DNA from: JBBROS01 sp963752225 | GTDB taxonomy: Bacteria; Pseudomonadota; Alphaproteobacteria; Acetobacterales; Acetobacteraceae | Direction: 5' to 3' | Length of the DNA stretch: 64,000 nucleotides | Assembly (NCBI GenBank): GCA_963752225.1 | Contig: CAVVXS010000009.1 | Coordinates: 496,001 to 560,000, forward strand | Part shown: one piece after another, positions 48,926 through 57,560 of the stretch | Layout of the letters: each line of letters begins with the position of its first letter | How positions within the stretch are numbered: the first letter of the stretch is position 1 | Notes under the pieces: model-generated | Seen by the model: only the letters and a program-made list of their open reading frames with translations | Told to the model about the DNA's origin: nothing | Databases searched by the model: none | Made by a program: the position numbers and the translations under genes

Positions 48926-51199
48926 ATGCGGCTGGGTCCCGTCGTCAAGGACGTGCTGCTGGTCGGCGCCGGGCACGCGCACGTGGCGGTGCTGAAGGCG
49001 TTCGGCATGCGCCCGATCGAAGGCGTGCGCCTGACGCTGCTGACCCGCGAGGTGGAAACGCCTTACTCCGGCATGCTGCCCGGCGTCGTCGCCGGCCATT
49101 ATGCCCCGGACGAGGCGCTGATCGACGCCGGCCGCCTGGTGCGCTTTGCCGGCGGCCGCATCTACCAAGATGAAGCGGTCGGCATCGACCTCGCCGCGCG
49201 GCAGGTGCTTTGCCGCAGCCGTCCGCCGGTTCCCTTTGACGTGCTGTCGCTCGACGTGGGCTCGCGGCCGAACACCGTCGACGTGCCCGGTGCGGCCGAG
49301 CACGCCATTCCGGTCAAGCCGATCGACGGCTTCCTGCGCCGCTTCGACGACATGCTGCAGCGGGTGCGGGCCGGACGGTCGCGCCGCGTGGTCGCCGTCG
49401 GCGGCGGCGCAGGCGGGGTCGAGCTGCTGCTTTCGGTCGAGGCGCGGCTGCAACGGGAAGCCCCGCCCGGCGCCGCGCTCGACGTCACGCTGGTGACCGG
49501 CGCGCCGGATGTGCTGATGACGTTTCCCCCGGCGTTCCGCGCCCGCTTCCGCGCGATCCTTGCGGAACGCGGCATCAGCGTGCGCACCGGCCGGCGCGTC
49601 GCCCGGGTCGAGCCCGACGCCGTCGTGCTGGCCGGCAGCGGGGAGCGGCTGCCGGCCGACGAGGTGCTGTGGACGACCGAGGCCGCGCCGGCGGCCTGGC
49701 TGGCCGAGACCGGCCTGCCGCTCGAGGCCGGGTTCCTCCGCGTGGATGCGATGCTGCAAGCCGCTCCGGCGGTTTTTGCCGCGGGCGACATGATCGCATT
49801 CCAGCCGGGTGCCATCCCCCGCTCGGGCGTCTACGCGGTGCGTGCGGGGCCGGTGCTTGCGCACAACATCCGCGCGAGCCTGACCGGCCGGCGGCTGCGC
49901 CGCTACCGGCCGCAAGCGGCGGCCCTCGCGATCGTTTCCGACGGCCGGCGCCGTGCCGTGCTGACCCGCAGCGGCGTCACCTTGGAGGGCGCCTGGGCCT
50001 GGCGGCTGAAGGACTGGATCGACCGGCGCTGGATGGCGACCTACAACGACCTGCCCGCCATGCCCGGGCCACCGGCCGCGCCAACCTCACCGCTGGCCGA
50101 CAAGGCGGCGCTGCACGAGCTGGCCGCCGTCGCCATGCGCTGCGGCGGCTGCGGCGCCAAGGTCGGCGCCACCGTGCTCGGCCGCGCCTTGGGCCGGCTC
50201 ACCCCGGCGCCGCGCGACGAGGTGCTGGTCGGCCTCGCCGCGCCCGACGACGCCGCGGTGGTCGATACCGGCGGGCCCCTGCTGTCGGTGCACACGGTGG
50301 ACTACTTCCGCGCCATCGTCGACGACCCCTACCGGTTCGGCGCCATCGCCGCCAACCACGCGCTGGGCGACTTGTATGCCATGGGCGCGCAGCCGCTGAC
50401 CGCGCTGGCCATCGCCACGGTCCCGTATGGCCTCGAGGCCAAGGTGGAGGCGGACCTGTCGGACATGATGCAGGGTGCGAACGCGGTGCTGGCGGCCGCG
50501 AACTGCGCCCTGGTCGGTGGCCATACCAGCGAAGGCGCCGAGTTGTCGCTCGGCTTCGCCGTCAACGGACAGGTGCCCCGCACCGGCTTTCTCTGCAAGG
50601 ACGGCATGCAGCCCGGCGACGCGCTGATCCTTACGAAGCCGATCGGCACCGGCATCGTGCTCGCCGGCGACATGCGCGGCTTGGCGCGCGCCCGCTGGGT
50701 GGTCGCGGCGATCGCCCACATGACCCAGAGCGCCGCCGCCGCCGCCACCATCCTTCGCCGCCACGGCGTGCACGCCGCCACCGACGTGACCGGCTTCGGC
50801 CTGCTCGGCCACTTGCTGGAGATGACGAAGGCGAGCGGGGTGGCGGCGGAGCTCGACACCGCCGCGATCCCGCTGCTGGCCGGCGCCCGCGAGATGATGG
50901 CGGCCGGGGTGTTCTCGTCGCTGCAGCCGGCCAACCTGCGGCTGCGCCGGGCGATCCGCGATTTGGATGCGGCGCAGCGCTTGCCGGCCTATCCGCTGCT
51001 GTTTGATCCGCAAACCGCGGGTGGCCTGCTGGCGGCAGTGCCCGCCAGGTCGGCCCCGACCTGCATGGCGGCGCTCCGCGAAGCCGGCTACGCACAGGCT
51101 GCGGTGATCGGCCGCGTGCTTCCGCCGTCGGGCGCCGACGAGCCGATCCGGTTGCGCGACGAGTTTGCTTGCAAGCCGGCCGACCGTTTCGTACTGTGA
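48926..51199 (+). CDS. selD: NADH dehydrogenase-like / selenophosphate synthetase (SelD) fusion
   Basis: A 757-residue fusion. Residues 1-380 are a type II NADH dehydrogenase-like flavoprotein: VLLVGAGHAHVAVLKAFGMR, YSGMLPGVVAGHY, the second Rossmann motif VVAVGGGAGGVELLLSVEA, and FAAGDMIAF. Residues 400-757 are SelD, which makes selenophosphate from selenide and ATP. The active site is MRCGGCGAKVG with Cys409 and Lys412 corresponding to E. coli Cys17 and Lys20; later marks are DDAAVVDTGG, NHALGDLYAMGAQP and FDPQTAGGLLAAV. The flavoprotein half may reduce a selenium donor. Such fusions are known in several bacteria; the electron donor link is inferred. No selA, selB or tRNA-Sec is in this window. 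Confidence 0.93.
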   Translation: MRLGPVVKDVLLVGAGHAHVAVLKAFGMRPIEGVRLTLLTREVETPYSGMLPGVVAGHYAPDEALIDAGRLVRFAGGRIYQDEAVGIDLAARQVLCRSRPPVPFDVLSLDVGSRPNTVDVPGAAEHAIPVKPIDGFLRRFDDMLQRVRAGRSRRVVAVGGGAGGVELLLSVEARLQREAPPGAALDVTLVTGAPDVLMTFPPAFRARFRAILAERGISVRTGRRVARVEPDAVVLAGSGERLPADEVLWTTEAAPAAWLAETGLPLEAGFLRVDAMLQAAPAVFAAGDMIAFQPGAIPRSGVYAVRAGPVLAHNIRASLTGRRLRRYRPQAAALAIVSDGRRRAVLTRSGVTLEGAWAWRLKDWIDRRWMATYNDLPAMPGPPAAPTSPLADKAALHELAAVAMRCGGCGAKVGATVLGRALGRLTPAPRDEVLVGLAAPDDAAVVDTGGPLLSVHTVDYFRAIVDDPYRFGAIAANHALGDLYAMGAQPLTALAIATVPYGLEAKVEADLSDMMQGANAVLAAANCALVGGHTSEGAELSLGFAVNGQVPRTGFLCKDGMQPGDALILTKPIGTGIVLAGDMRGLARARWVVAAIAHMTQSAAAAATILRRHGVHAATDVTGFGLLGHLLEMTKASGVAAELDTAAIPLLAGAREMMAAGVFSSLQPANLRLRRAIRDLDAAQRLPAYPLLFDPQTAGGLLAAVPARSAPTCMAALREAGYAQAAVIGRVLPPSGADEPIRLRDEFACKPADRFVL

Positions 51200-51273
51200 T
51201 CCTGTCGAAGCCTTGGCCAGCGGAGGTGCGTGTGTCCAGCTACAACCGGCGCCATCCCCGTGGCCCTGTTTCC

Positions 51274-51298
51274 GCCCTGCGATAAGGCGTCGCAGGGC
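51274..51298 (+). terminator. Hairpin after selD, terminator or attenuator candidate
   Basis: GCCCTGCGA at 51274-51282 pairs perfectly with TCGCAGGGC at 51290-51298 around a 7-base loop. There is no T-tract, so it is not a classic intrinsic terminator. It lies 75 bases after the selD stop and 92 bases before the ABC-F start, so it may end the selD message or act in the ABC-F leader. Confidence 0.35.
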
Positions 51299-51389
51299 AG
51301 AGCCGCTCGAAGCCAACCGCTCCGTCCCGGACTGCCCTAGTTGCATCCCGCCGGCCGCCCTGCGCGCCGGCGCTCCATCGGGAACGGTT

Positions 51390-52892
51390 ATGGCACTCAT
51401 CAGCTTACGCGACGTCGGCGTCGTTTCGCCGCGGCCGCTGTTCCAGGATCTCAGCCTCACCTTCGGGCCCGGTGACCGGGTGGGCCTGATCGCCGGCAAT
51501 GGCGGCGGCAAATCGACGCTGCTGCGCTGCGTTGCCGGCTTGGCCGAGCCGGACCAGGGCAGCGTGGTCCTGTCCCGCGGCCTGCGGGTCGGCTTTGTCG
51601 AGCAGGACGTGCCGCGCACCGTCCTGCCGTTGCCGCTGCACGAGGCGATCCGGCGCGCCTTGCCCCCGGCCGATCGCGAGAGTGACTCCTGGCGGGTCGG
51701 CGCGGTGCTCGACGAGTTCGAGACGCCGGACGGGCTACGCGACCGCCCGGTCGAGGCGCTGAGCGGCGGCTGGCAACGCTTGGCACTGCTGGCCCGGGCT
51801 TGGGTTGCCCAGCCCGACGCGTTGCTGCTGGACGAGCCGACCAACCATCTCGACGACGAGAAGATCGCCCTCTTGGAGGCCTGGATCAACGGGACCGCGT
51901 CGCGCACGCCCATGCTGGTCGCCAGCCATGACCGCCGCTTCCTCGACCATTGCACGACCCGCACCCTGTTCCTGCGCCCCGGGCTGAGCCGCATCTACGC
52001 CCATCCCTACTCGCGGGCGCGCGCGCTGCTGGCCGACGACGACGCCGCGCAGGACCGCAAGCACGCCAAGGACGCCAAGGAGGTAGACCGCTTGCGACGC
52101 AACGCCGGCGAACTGCGCAACGTCGGCGTCAACAGCGGCAGCGACTTGCTGCAGAAGAAATCGATGCACCTGCGTGACCGGGCCGAGCGGTTGGAGCAGA
52201 CGCTGCGTCCGGCGCATGTCGAGCGGTCCGGCGCCATCCACCTGGCGAGCCGCCCCATCCACGCCAAGATCCTGGCCGCGTTCCGCGACGTGACGGTCCA
52301 GGCCCCGGATGGCCGTCCGCTGTTCCGCATCGACAAGCTCGACATCCGGCAAGGTGACCGGGTGGTGCTGCTGGGCCGCAACGGTGCCGGCAAGTCGAGC
52401 TGCCTCGCGATGCTGTGCCGTGCTCTGACGCACCCGGTTCCGGGTCTTCAGCTCAGCCCGAGCGTCGCGCCGGGCGTCACCGACCAGAACATGGCACACC
52501 TCCCCGACGCCCATACGCCGCGCCGCTTCATCGCCGCCCGAGCCGGCGTCGGCGACGCGCAGGCGACGCGGCTGCTGGCCGGCGCCGGAATCGGCGTCGA
52601 CGCGCAAGTGCGGCCGATCGGCTTGCTGTCGCCGGGTCAGAAAGCGCGCCTGGGCCTGCTCGCGCTGCGCCTGGACGAGCCCAACTTCTTTCTCTTGGAC
52701 GAGCCGACCAACCACGTCGACATTCCAGGACAGGAACAGTTGGAACGCGAGTTGCTGGCTCAAGACGCGACTTGCGTCCTGGTATCGCACGACCGCAGCT
52801 TCGTCGCCGCGGTCGGGACGCGGTTCCTGCTCATCGAGGGCAACCGCATGCAGGAGATGCCAGCCGGCGCGACGGACCAGGCACAACGATAG
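51390..52892 (+). CDS. ABC-F family ATPase
   Basis: A 500-residue soluble protein with two ATPase domains and no membrane part, as in ribosome-associated ABC-F proteins. First domain: GNGGGKSTLLR (Walker A), LSGGWQRLALLAR (signature), LLLDEPTNHLDDEK (Walker B). Linker about residues 210-280 is charged (DAAQDRKHAKDAKEVDRL). Second domain: GRNGAGKSSCLA, LSPGQKARLGLLALRLDEPN and FLLDEPTNHVDIPG. The linker is shorter than in EttA. Role is in translation, perhaps relief of stalling or drug protection; which one is unknown. ATG at 51390; the 190-base leader contains a strong hairpin. Confidence 0.9.
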   Translation: MALISLRDVGVVSPRPLFQDLSLTFGPGDRVGLIAGNGGGKSTLLRCVAGLAEPDQGSVVLSRGLRVGFVEQDVPRTVLPLPLHEAIRRALPPADRESDSWRVGAVLDEFETPDGLRDRPVEALSGGWQRLALLARAWVAQPDALLLDEPTNHLDDEKIALLEAWINGTASRTPMLVASHDRRFLDHCTTRTLFLRPGLSRIYAHPYSRARALLADDDAAQDRKHAKDAKEVDRLRRNAGELRNVGVNSGSDLLQKKSMHLRDRAERLEQTLRPAHVERSGAIHLASRPIHAKILAAFRDVTVQAPDGRPLFRIDKLDIRQGDRVVLLGRNGAGKSSCLAMLCRALTHPVPGLQLSPSVAPGVTDQNMAHLPDAHTPRRFIAARAGVGDAQATRLLAGAGIGVDAQVRPIGLLSPGQKARLGLLALRLDEPNFFLLDEPTNHVDIPGQEQLERELLAQDATCVLVSHDRSFVAAVGTRFLLIEGNRMQEMPAGATDQAQR

Positions 52893-53114
52893 CGGGACGA
52901 GACGGACACCAACGGGAGGCGGCCTCACGACAACGTGCGCGAGACCGCTCCCTTGCCGCTTTGTGAGTGAGCGGAACGACATGCGCGAAGCAGTTCGAGT
53001 CGGGTGTTGAGAGCCTGTCGCGCCAGTGGGTTTTGCCGCCTCAACCGATCGGCGCGAGCGACCTTACCTGTGCATGCATACAGCCATGACCCGGCGTCGC
53101 GGGAGGATTTCGCC

Positions 53115-54128
53115 ATGATCGCTCAGCGGCCTGTTTGGCGCGGAAACCTGCGCCTCGCCCTCGTGTCCTGCCCGGTCGCGCTTTACAACGCGCGCCACGA
53201 TCGGGAAACGATCCGGTTCAACATGATCAACCCGAAGACGGGGAACCGGATCAAGATGGTGTCGCAAGACGCCGAGACCGGCGAGGACGTCGCACGGCGG
53301 GACACGGTGAAAGGGTATGAGGTCGAGAAGGGCCGTTACTTGATCGTCACCCCGGAGGACCTCGACAGCGTCAAGGTCGAGAGTTCGTCGACCATGACGG
53401 TCGAGAAGTTCGTCGACGCCGGCTCCATCGACCCGATCTACTACGACGCGAGCTACTATCTCGCGCCCGACGGGAAGGGCGCCGAGGACGTGTATGCGGT
53501 GCTGCGCGAGGCCGTGCAGAAGGCCGGCAAGGTGGCGCTGACCCGGATCGTCATCGCGCAGCGGGAACGGACCGTCGCCCTGCGCCCAATGGATGGCGGC
53601 TTGGTCGCGCACACGCTGAACGAGCAGCGCGACCTGAACTCGGCGCAACCGCTGTTCGAGACGATCAAGACCGTGTCGATCGATCCCGAGATGGTGCAGT
53701 TGGCCGAGATGCTGATAGCCCGGCAAAGCGCGCAGTACGATCCGTCCGACCTCGAGGACCGCTACGAGAGCCGGATGCGGGCCATGATCGATGCGAAGAT
53801 GAAGGGTGAGGGCATCGTCACCGAAGGCACGCCCGCGGCGGCGGACAGCAACGTGGTGGACTTGATGGCGGCACTCCGCGCCAGCCTCAAGGGTGCGTCG
53901 CCGGCAAGTTCGCGGCCGGCCGCCGAGGCGGAGGCGACCGGGTCGGCCGCCCATCCGCCGGCCCGGGCGGCCAAGCGCTCCAAGGCGCCTTCGGCGCCGG
54001 ACGAGACGCGGCGGCAGCCCGGGTTGAAGCTGCCGATCGCCGGTGGCAAGAAGGCGGCCCGGTCAGCCGACGCCGCTCCCGCCGCCGAAGCCGCTGCGCC
54101 GGCCAACCGGACGCGCCGCCGGGCCTGA
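53115..54128 (+). CDS. ku: Ku protein of non-homologous end joining
   Basis: A 337-residue bacterial Ku: MIAQRPVWRGNLRLALVSCP, NPKTGNRIKMVSQDAETGED, VKGYEVEKGRYLIVTPEDLD, and the core ring segment EMVQLAEMLIARQSAQYDP. The C-terminal 90 residues are an Ala/Pro/Lys/Arg-rich disordered tail with KRSK and GGKKAARS, as in extended Ku proteins that bind DNA through the tail. It binds double-strand ends and recruits LigD. No ligase gene is in this window. GGGAGG 8 bases before the ATG decides the start over an earlier in-frame codon at 53004. Confidence 0.95.
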   Translation: MIAQRPVWRGNLRLALVSCPVALYNARHDRETIRFNMINPKTGNRIKMVSQDAETGEDVARRDTVKGYEVEKGRYLIVTPEDLDSVKVESSSTMTVEKFVDAGSIDPIYYDASYYLAPDGKGAEDVYAVLREAVQKAGKVALTRIVIAQRERTVALRPMDGGLVAHTLNEQRDLNSAQPLFETIKTVSIDPEMVQLAEMLIARQSAQYDPSDLEDRYESRMRAMIDAKMKGEGIVTEGTPAAADSNVVDLMAALRASLKGASPASSRPAAEAEATGSAAHPPARAAKRSKAPSAPDETRRQPGLKLPIAGGKKAARSADAAPAAEAAAPANRTRRRA

Positions 54129-54152
54129 TTGCTGCCAAGGAGAACGACGCCA

Positions 54153-54404
54153 ATGACCGATGCCACGCCAGGAAGCGCCAAAGACGAGGTCGAACAGCTC
54201 AGAAGCCGGGTCGATGAGTTGTCGAACCCGGTGCGTCCGGCGGTCGCCAACGCGGCCGACCAAGCCCGGCAATACGCGCAGCAAACGCAGGCCGTGGTGG
54301 CCGACCGGACCGACGAAGCGGCGGTCGCGATCCGCCGCAACCCGCTCGCGGCCGTGTTGATCGCCTGCGGGGCCGGCTACATGTTCGGTCGCATCGTACG
54401 GTAG
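54153..54404 (+). CDS. DUF883-type (ElaB/YqjD-like) membrane-anchored protein
   Basis: An 83-residue protein: a helical coiled segment (DEVEQLRSRVDELSNPVRPA), then ADQARQYAQQTQAVV, and a C-terminal helix with the family motif RNPLAAVLIACGAGYMFG followed by RIVR. This is the DUF883 layout, an inner-membrane C-tail anchor that can bind ribosomes in E. coli under stress. AAGGAG 10 bases before the ATG. Lies 24 bases after ku. Confidence 0.8.
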   Translation: MTDATPGSAKDEVEQLRSRVDELSNPVRPAVANAADQARQYAQQTQAVVADRTDEAAVAIRRNPLAAVLIACGAGYMFGRIVR

Positions 54405-54482
54405 CGGCGAGCCCGCGGGGCGCGGCCCGGCCGAGCGCCCTGGCCGAAACGATCACCATCTTCCGCCCGAACGGCTGACGCC

Positions 54483-55721
54483 GTGCCCGGCGAGGCGTCG
54501 GCCGCCGTGGCCGCGGGCGACGCGGCGCGCTGGCGTGTCCTATTGCTGGTGTGCGTCGGCGTCGTGCTGTCGATGACGACGTGGTTTTCCGCCACCGCGA
54601 TCACGCCGGACTTGGTGCGCCGGTGGGCACTCTCCCCGGCGCAGGCGTCGTGGCTGACCAACACGGTGCAGATCGGCTTCGTGGCCGGGGCGTTGCTGTC
54701 GAGCCTGGTCAACCTTCCCGACTTGGTGCCGCTGCGCAGGCTCATGGCGGCCAGCGCCCTCGTGGCCAGCGCGGCCAACCTCGCCCTTCTCGTCGCGCCG
54801 TCCGTTGCCGTCCTGCTGCTGGCGCGCGTCGTCACCGGGCTTGCGCTCGCCGGCGTCTACCCGCCGGCGCTCAAGCTGGTGTCCACCTGGTTTCAGCGAG
54901 GCCGAGGCACAGCCCTGGGCGCGGTGATTGCGGCTCTGACGCTGGGCTCGTCGCTTCCGCATCTGATGCGCGCGGCCACGGATCAGGTCGCCTGGCAGTC
55001 CGTGGTGCTGACCGCGTCGGCGGCGACGGCGGTGGGCGCCGTGGTCCTGGGGCGGTATGCGGCCGACGGCCCGTTCGCGTTCAGCCGCGCCACCTTCGAT
55101 CCGCGGCAGATCGCCGCCGTCTTGCGCAACCGGCCGCTGGTGCTCGCGAACCTCGGCTATTTCGGCCACATGTGGGAGCTCTATGCGATGTGGGGCTGGT
55201 TCTTGGCCTTCACGACCGCCGCACTTCCCGGGCTCGGGCTGGATGGCGGGCGCACGGCGTCGCTGCTGACCTTTGCCGTGATCGCCGTCGGCGTGGTGGG
55301 CGCGTTGGCCGGCGGCGTGCTCGCCGACCGGGTCGGCCGGACGGCGGTCGCTGCCGCCATGATGGGGGTGTCCGGCGCCTGCGCCATCACCGCAGGCTTC
55401 GTGTTCGACGGGCCGCCTTGGCTGTTCGTGATCGTCGCGCTGCTGTGGGGTGTCAGCGTCATCGGCGACTCCGCACAGTTCTCGGCGATGGCGACCGAGT
55501 TGAGCGATCCGCGCTACGTCGGCACCGCATTGGCGCTGCAACTCGGCCTCGGCTTCGCGCTGACGGTCGTGTCCATCCGGCTCACGCCGGTCCTGGCGGA
55601 CCTTGTCGGGTGGCGCTGGGGGTTTCTGTTCCTCGCTCCCGGCCCGATCGCGGGCGTTGCCGCCATGCTGGCACTGCGGCGGCGGCCGGAAGCCAAGGCG
55701 ATCGCGCACGGCTTGCGGTGA
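54483..55721 (+). CDS. MFS transporter of unknown substrate
   Basis: A 412-residue inner-membrane protein with twelve hydrophobic segments. The first part is LLLVCVGVVLSMTTWFSATA, then LSPAQASWLTNTVQIGFVAG; the half-repeat motif A is GVLADRVGRTAVAAAM. It resembles nitrate/nitrite- and cyanate-type MFS carriers in overall pattern, but the similarity is weak and no substrate is proposed. The start is GTG at 54483. No linked catabolic genes. Ends 27 bases before the SemiSWEET gene, which converges. Confidence 0.8.
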   Translation: MPGEASAAVAAGDAARWRVLLLVCVGVVLSMTTWFSATAITPDLVRRWALSPAQASWLTNTVQIGFVAGALLSSLVNLPDLVPLRRLMAASALVASAANLALLVAPSVAVLLLARVVTGLALAGVYPPALKLVSTWFQRGRGTALGAVIAALTLGSSLPHLMRAATDQVAWQSVVLTASAATAVGAVVLGRYAADGPFAFSRATFDPRQIAAVLRNRPLVLANLGYFGHMWELYAMWGWFLAFTTAALPGLGLDGGRTASLLTFAVIAVGVVGALAGGVLADRVGRTAVAAAMMGVSGACAITAGFVFDGPPWLFVIVALLWGVSVIGDSAQFSAMATELSDPRYVGTALALQLGLGFALTVVSIRLTPVLADLVGWRWGFLFLAPGPIAGVAAMLALRRRPEAKAIAHGLR

Positions 55722-55748
55722 CTGGGACGGGGGACCCCGCCAGCCCGT

Positions 55749-56042
55749 TCATCCCGTGATGGTTTTTGCCACCGCTTCGCGGTCGCCGCGGGGCAGAATC
55801 TTCATCATCAGGATGAAGGCGGACAGCACCAAGCAGATCCCGTTGGTGAGGATGAGCGGCCATTTGTCCAGCATGATGCCGTAGCCCAACCACAGGGCGA
55901 ACCCGGCCACCGTAATCAGGTAAGTGATGACGGAGATGCCGGCCGTTTCGCGGGTTTTGATGATCTTCCATGCTTGGGGCACGAAGCTGGACGTCGACGC
56001 CGCCGCGGCGGCGAAGCCGATCACCGTGGCAATGTCTGTCAT
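55749..56042 (-). CDS. SemiSWEET-type sugar transporter
   Basis: A 97-residue protein with three transmembrane helices and the PQ-loop motif SSFVPQAWKIIKTRETAGIS. This is the SemiSWEET fold, a half-size sugar facilitator that works as a dimer. Helix 2 (VITYLITVAGFALWLGYGIM) and helix 3 (WPLILTNGICLVLSAFILMM) match the family. Substrate probably sucrose or glucose by analogy; not shown. The 129 bases after it up to the ATP-grasp gene show no further gene. Confidence 0.9.
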   Translation of the reverse strand: MTDIATVIGFAAAAASTSSFVPQAWKIIKTRETAGISVITYLITVAGFALWLGYGIMLDKWPLILTNGICLVLSAFILMMKILPRGDREAVAKTITG

Positions 56043-56171
56043 GGTTGGGCACTCGTTTCGGCCTGGTCCTGCATCATCGTCCCTTTCTTGTGCGCGGGAC
56101 GTGGGCGGGCAATGCGGGTTGGACAGGCCGCGCGGCGATCACGGTTTGCGGGACGCGGAGATGTCCCGGCG

Positions 56172-57464
56172 TTACTTGCGGGAACGGATCGCGCGCTGCG
56201 CCTTGCGGACGTGCGTGACAACCCGCGCCAGCAAGCGGCGATCGGGCCAGGGCGAGCGCAGCAGCTCGTTCACGAGCGCTTGGCTGCCCTTGGGCCGGTT
56301 GTGGATGCATCCGACGAACCGGGGGTCGTCCGGATGGAAATCGTCCGGTAGCGGGAAGTGCGCCACCAGGTCCGTGCCCGGCGCCTCGTTGCGGCGCATG
56401 AGGCGGCGCCCGGAGATGACTTCGATGGCGGCCGCGATCAGGTCGCCGGCCTTGCCGACGCGGACATTGACCAGCGGCGTCACGCGCGGGTTGAGCTCGA
56501 TCAGGAGGGCACGCCCGGTCTCTTGCTCGATCATGAAGTCGAGGCCGTAGAACCCGGTCAACCCGAGCGCGTCCGCGAGCTTGTGCGCGGCCGCCATCAT
56601 GTCGGGGCGGTCGACCAGCTTGATGATCACCGCCGGGCCGGTCTCATGCGCGCGGGCCAAGACGTCGGCGGACGTGGCGGCCACCACCTTGCCGCCGGAG
56701 CAGAACATCGCCAGCGTCGCCGGCCATCCGTCGACGAAGCCTTGGACGCTGAGTTCCGGCCGCTCCCGACGCATGCTGGCCGCGAGCCAGTATGGATCCC
56801 GGTAGATCAGCAGCCGAAGCAAGGCCGGCGCGAGCTGCTGGCGGCGGCGGAGCCCGTGGGCGGCGTTCACCGCCCGCTCGCGGCTGGTGACGATCCGCAC
56901 GCCATGGCCGGACCACGCGCCGTCGGTCTTGACCACCCACGGTCCACGATCACGCTGCAGCACGCGGCTCATGTCGTCGACCGATGCGACGGCGGTATTG
57001 GCCGGAACAGCGATGCCAAGGCGTTGCGCGAGCGCAAGCAAGCGGACGCGGGAGAGAACGGTATCGTAGTGCTCGGGCGAGCCGATCGAGCGCTCGATCA
57101 GCGCCCGTTCGCTGCTGGTCCCGGATTTATGCAGGCGGTGCAAATAAGCCACAGCGCGGTCGTCGGCCGGCACGATCAGGTTGGGTTTGCTGTGCCGGAT
57201 CACCTCGGCGATGCGCCGGATCGGCAGATAGGGTCGCTGCCGGTACAAAGTGACACCGTCTACGGCCTGGACGGCGTGGCCCTGCGGGCTTAGGGCTGAG
57301 ACCCGGCAGCCGGCGTGGACGAGCAGGTGTGCGAAGTGCGCCGTAGCGGCCCACCAACAGGTCGTGACGAGCAGAACGTGTTCATCCGTTCCCACACTGG
57401 AACCAGACCGTTGGACGTTCGTTTCGAACACAGCAGTGTGATCAAGGTTGGGCGTCACATTCAA
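56172..57464 (-). CDS. ATP-grasp domain carboxylate-amine ligase-like protein
   Basis: A 430-residue protein. A pre-ATP-grasp Rossmann-like part (VLLVTTCWWAATAHFAHLLV) precedes the ATP-grasp fold (about residues 150-370) with RDRGPWVVKTDGAWSGHGVR, GFVDGWPATLAMF and the metal-binding FYGLDFMIEQETGRALLIEL followed by NPRVTPLVNV. Such enzymes join a carboxylate (as acyl phosphate) to an amine. Acceptor and donor cannot be inferred. It is divergent from the flavoprotein gene (96 bases between), suggesting a shared pathway, possibly a peptide-like or decorated metabolite. C-terminal 40 residues are basic. Confidence 0.82.
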   Translation of the reverse strand: MNVTPNLDHTAVFETNVQRSGSSVGTDEHVLLVTTCWWAATAHFAHLLVHAGCRVSALSPQGHAVQAVDGVTLYRQRPYLPIRRIAEVIRHSKPNLIVPADDRAVAYLHRLHKSGTSSERALIERSIGSPEHYDTVLSRVRLLALAQRLGIAVPANTAVASVDDMSRVLQRDRGPWVVKTDGAWSGHGVRIVTSRERAVNAAHGLRRRQQLAPALLRLLIYRDPYWLAASMRRERPELSVQGFVDGWPATLAMFCSGGKVVAATSADVLARAHETGPAVIIKLVDRPDMMAAAHKLADALGLTGFYGLDFMIEQETGRALLIELNPRVTPLVNVRVGKAGDLIAAAIEVISGRRLMRRNEAPGTDLVAHFPLPDDFHPDDPRFVGCIHNRPKGSQALVNELLRSPWPDRRLLARVVTHVRKAQRAIRSRK

Positions 57465-57560
57465 ATTCGCTGCCCCAAACTACTTTAATGAGAGGATCTA
57501 CAAACAGGACTTGAAAACAATGTCGAAATCAATAGGCTGTGACTCGGGGGTGAAGGCAGC
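57465..57560 (+). promoter_or_regulatory. Divergent AT-rich promoter between ATP-grasp and flavoprotein genes
   Basis: A 96-base interval richer in A/T than anything around it (AAACTACTTTAATGAGAGGA, then CTACAAACAGGACTTG and AAAACAATGTCGAAATCAAT). It must hold the promoters for both genes. No palindrome was found; the AT-rich stretch may suit a nucleoid protein or a sigma factor of unusual type. The composition suggests acquired DNA. Confidence 0.45.

Noticed and set aside
53004..53114. Extended N-terminus of Ku
   Set aside because: The extra 37 residues do not resemble Ku, and GGGAGG precedes the ATG at 53115.
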